Part shown: positions 61,036 to 64,000 of the stretch, in pieces
Numbering within the stretch: position 1 is the stretch's first letter
Layout: each line of letters opens with the position of its first letter
Assembly (NCBI GenBank): GCA_963575745.1
Contig: CAUYUJ010013980.1
Coordinates: forward strand, 232,001 to 296,000
Length of the DNA stretch: 64,000 bases
Direction of reading: 5' to 3'
Source: Prorocentrum cordatum
Lineage: Eukaryota > Sar > Dinophyceae > Prorocentrales > Prorocentraceae
Made by a program: the position numbers and the translations under genes
Notes under the pieces: generated by a model
What the model saw: only the letters and a program-made list of their open reading frames with translations
The model's database searches: none
Told to the model about the DNA's origin: nothing

Positions 61036-61215
61036 GCGCAGTCTACGAAGTAAAACAAGTAATAATATCATCTGCTCATCTTGGGTCGCCCTCGAAACCC
61101 CGCGGGCTACAAAGTAAAACAAGTAATAATCATATGAACATCGTGGGTCGCCCTCAACGCCCCGCAGGCTCCAAAGTAAAATAAGGAATAACATACTATG
61201 TTCATATTCGGCCGC
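61036..61215 (+). repeat. Minisatellite, three units of about 59 bp
   Basis: CAAAGTAAAACAAGTAATAA (or the near variant with CGAAG/CCAAAG) recurs near 61048, 61108 and 61168, each followed by GGGTCGCCCTC or GGCCGCCCTC. Confidence 0.85.
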
Positions 61216-61610
61216 CCTCCGAAGAAAAAGGAACACATCAAACATAAGACACATATATGAAGGCAAGAAGGCTGATCATGTAGGAGGGGGGGAGGATGAG
61301 GAGGATAATGAGAGGAATCAGGATAATGGGGAGGAGACAGAGAATGAGAATGCGAATGAAGAGAATGATGAAAAAAGAGGATGATGAATATTGATGGGAA
61401 TGATGAGGATGAGGCATAGGAGGAGGAGAGAGATAATGAGGAATCTTGTGGAGAATGGGGAGGAGGATGAGGAGGATGAGAACGAGGAGGACGGGGGAAT
61501 GGATGAGGAGGCGAATGAAGAGGAAGTGGGTACGAGAGGAGGCGAAAGGTATGATGACAAGGGGGGCGAGCATATACATATATATATACACATACATATA
61601 TGTATACAAA
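61216..61610 (+). repeat. GGA/GAATGA-rich stretch ending in a TATATA tract
   Basis: Degenerate AGGAGGATGA repeats to about 61560, then ATACATATATATATACAC. Confidence 0.75.
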
Positions 61611-62060
61611 ACTGCATTGGCGCTTCGCGCCATGCACTCTGGTCCTTAATGTTCGGCATGCAGGTGGGATGGCAGGAAAGTCAAGCCGGCAACTTAGCGA
61701 TAACTCCTTGTTGCCTTTTCTGGCATCGTCCTTATCTGTTATTCGTTATCCTGACTCCATGCTTCTGTTTCTTCATTCTCGCCACACCCTGCGCATTCTC
61801 CCCATCCTCCTCAGTTCTTTTTTGCGGAGGCTCCTCCTTGGAGAGCCTCTGGGGGCCTCACGAAATTTGCCCGGCTTTCTCAAGGCCTTTCGGAGGCCTC
61901 CTAGGCGTGTTCTGGGGTCCTCTGGGGGCTTCCTCGGGCCACCCTGCCTCCAACCGCGGTCTCCCTGAATGACTGGGTCACGATTTGGAATGCTTCAGAG
62001 CGTGTCTTCGGGCCATCTTGGGCCGCCATGGGGCACTCTTAGGGCCATCTTGGACCCCTG
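61611..62060 (-). repeat. Dispersed repeat R6, inverted copy
   Basis: Reverse complement of 38845-39290, about 95% identical in the part compared. It begins with hairpin motif H (61612-61635) next to a TA tract, as in the other copy. Confidence 0.9.
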
Positions 62061-62480
62061 TTGTGCCGTTTTGGGGCTGTCTTGGACTGCCTGGAAGCCC
62101 TGTCGGATAGTTGTGGGGCGATTTTGGAGCCTCCCAGGCGGCTTCGGACGCCCAGAAGACCGCCGTCTTGGAGCGTCGGGAAGCCGAAAAGAGGATAACC
62201 CCAAAATTCACCAACGACATTTGGAAAATCACACATTTTAGCCTCTTGGGTCCTTCTTGGGAGTGCTCTTGGAGGCCTCTTCGGACGCTTCGGAGCGATC
62301 TTTGGGGGTATGACGGCTTCGTGGGCGTCGTCGTGGACCGTATTGGGACTCTCTGGGGTCGTTTCGGGAGTGCGCCGGAACGCCTGGAACCCGTCTGGAA
62401 CCGTCTTCGGGTGCTGGGAAGGCTTGGCGAAACGCCCTGCGAGGCCCGGGGAGCCGCTTCGAGGCCCGTCCGGAGGGTCC
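62061..62480 (+). repeat. R4 repeat block including inverted partner of 32275-32545
   Basis: 62150-62400 aligns with the reverse complement of 32275-32545; it is flanked by TCTTGG(G/A)(C/G) units. Confidence 0.75.
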
Positions 62481-62571
62481 CGAAGCCCCAGATCCCGGGA
62501 GTCCGGTTTTGGAGGGGGGGGGGGATGACGGGTTTCCCCCCCGCCCGGGCAGATAAAAATATAGGAAGAGG

Positions 62572-62718
62572 AACATATATATACATATATATATATATAT
62601 CTATACGATATATTAATATATATATATATATTATATATATATATATATATATCGTATACATATATATAATATATATTATATATATAATATATATATATAT
62701 AGATATATTATAATATAA
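62572..62718 (+). repeat. TA dinucleotide microsatellite
   Basis: ATATATAT with CGATA interruptions. Confidence 0.95.
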
Positions 62719-62869
62719 ACAAGTAGGCCGGGCCCTCTCCTGGGGCGTCCTCCACTTCGATCGTATCTGGATTACGCTCCCGGTACCGCGTCCCCGGCCC
62801 CCCACACACAGGCTCCAAAACGCTTCAGAAGAGCCGCAAACGCCCACGAACCGCCGCCAGAATCTAAAA

Positions 62870-63450
62870 GGACGACCCACGACGCTCACAAGCAACCCAG
62901 GATAGCCTTCGGGCGGCTCTCTAGGCTCCCAGGAGGCCTCCAAGAGACCTCAAGAGAGCTCCGAGAGGCCTCCCGAGAGCGCCCGGAGAACCTATCGCTA
63001 ATTTTGTTTAGTTTTTTTGTTGAGGTTTTTGGCTCATGCTTCCAACGCTCCACGACGGCCGAAGAGGCCCCCAAGACCGCCCCGAGACCGCCCACGAGGC
63101 CCCAAGACGGGCCAAGAAGGCTCTAAGACTGCCGAAGAGGCGCCCAGGACAGCTCCAGACCACCCCAGAACAGGCCAAAGATGGGCCCAAGAGCGGGAGC
63201 AGGAGGCCTCTTGAGGCCTCCGAGAGGACTCCGGGGCCCCCCAGAGAGGTCTCCAACACACCCCAGACCCTTGAGAGGCCCCAAAAAAGCTTCTACGAGG
63301 CCCCCAAAACAGCCTAAGAGAGCTTCGAGAGCCGTCCCGAGAGAGCCCGAAGAAGGTCAAATCGTTGATCTCCAGTGGTTTTTGTCGACGTTTTTTTCCT
63401 TCTCACGTATTCCCGCTTCCACCGCTCCAAGACCGAGAAACTTGAACTTG
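62870..63450 (-). repeat. R4 repeat block, minus orientation
   Basis: CCCAAGAGG/CCCCAAGACGG-type units. Two internal segments (62995-63060, 63360-63430) follow the same plan as the unique part of 32445-32530: TTGTTGAGGTTTTTGGCTC or GTGGTTTTTGTCGACG, then CTTCC(A)ACGCTCC. Confidence 0.65.
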
Positions 63451-63520
63451 TCCAGGCGAAGGGTCCAACCATATGCAATTGCAGGTGCCGCAAACCAGGT
63501 TAGACAAATGAGAGGAAGCT

Positions 63521-64000
63521 CCCAGTGGGGCCACGAAACGTGTGAGGGGTGTGCCTGAATGGGTGCGGCGGGCGCATGCGAACGCAGCCACGGGGGCCTT
63601 CGGTGGAGTTCCCTGTGGGGCCACGAAACGTGTGAGGGGTGTGCCGAAATGGGTGCGGCGTGCGCATGCGGACGCAGCCACTGGGGCCTTCGGTGGAGCT
63701 CCCTGTGGGGCCACGAAACGTGTGAGGGGTGTGCCGAAATGGGTGCGGCGTGCGCATGCGAACGCAGCCACTGGGGCCTTCGGTGGAGCTCCCTGTGGGG
63801 CCACGAAACGTGTGAGGGGTGTGCCTCAATGGGTGCGGCGGGCGCATGCGAACTCAGCCACGGGGGCCTTTGGTGGAGCTCCCTGTGGGGTCACGACACG
63901 TGTGAGGGGTGTGCCTCAATGGGTGCGGCGGGCGCATGCGAACGCAGCCATTGGGGCCTTCGGTCGAGCTCCCTGTGGGGCCACGAAACGTGTGAGGGGT
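63521..64000. repeat. 90-bp tandem array, at least 5.3 units, continues beyond the window
   Basis: GTGGGGCCACGAAACGTGTG recurs every 90 bases (63525, 63615, 63705, 63795, 63885, 63975) with few substitutions and no indels seen. As 90 is 30 codons, minus-strand frames stay open, giving either a repeat with RHTPHTFRGPTGSSTEGPSG or one with FGTPLTRFVAPQGAPPKAPV. No start or non-repeat exon is visible, so coding is unproven. Confidence 0.9.

Noticed and set aside
63521-64000. CRISPR-like array (also 37675-38250 and 45220-45605)
   Set aside because: Units are continuous 50-90-bp tandem repeats without unique spacers, and the context is eukaryotic.

Overview
The window looks like nuclear DNA of a dinoflagellate. 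The strongest evidence is a relict of the dinoflagellate spliced leader (21 of 22 bases) in both long terminal repeats of a young retrotransposon. Other signs are very low gene density, Ty1/copia-type elements, an intronless secreted-protein gene, an intron without a canonical GT donor, and a large share of microsatellites, minisatellites and inverted-repeat (foldback) DNA. The species cannot be named from the sequence.

Layout. (1) 1-8663: the 3' part of a copia-type element. The RNase H tail runs without a stop into a giant accessory reading frame that contains a domain resembling KptA/Tpt1 RNA 2'-phosphotransferase. It is followed by two more coding stretches, separated by one in-frame stop and one frame change. 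(2) 8664-11319: hairpin-rich flank, then GAT and GGA repeats. (3) 11320-21778: a complete LTR retrotransposon (two 291-bp LTRs differing at two bases, tRNA-iMet-like primer site). It carries gag, protease, an inserted extra ORF, a cytosine-C5-methyltransferase-like domain, integrase, reverse transcriptase and RNase H, with several frame changes, two of them at G homopolymers. (4) 21779-40560: almost entirely repeats, namely two MITE-like families, a 164-bp near-perfect palindrome, duplicated blocks and minisatellites. (5) 40590-41850: a secreted cysteine-rich tandem-repeat protein gene broken by two 1-base deletions. (6) 41921-55850: a MITE copy, then a dense series of satellites, including a hairpin-unit satellite (48880-50380) and a head-to-head minisatellite (55090-55845). 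(7) 56057-60854, minus strand: a P-loop ATPase gene with a predicted 114-nt intron, a decayed IS1595/ISXO2-like transposase and an acidic coiled-coil ORF. (8) 60855-64000: repeats, ending in a 90-bp tandem array that runs off the window.

The genes do not form a host pathway. Nearly all recognisable coding DNA belongs to mobile elements, and those elements carry unusual cargo (KptA-like, methyltransferase-like, a cysteine-rich insert ORF, a Rep-helicase-like ATPase). Many reading frames contain single stops or 1-base shifts. Decay, sequencing error at homopolymers and recoding cannot be told apart from this sequence alone.
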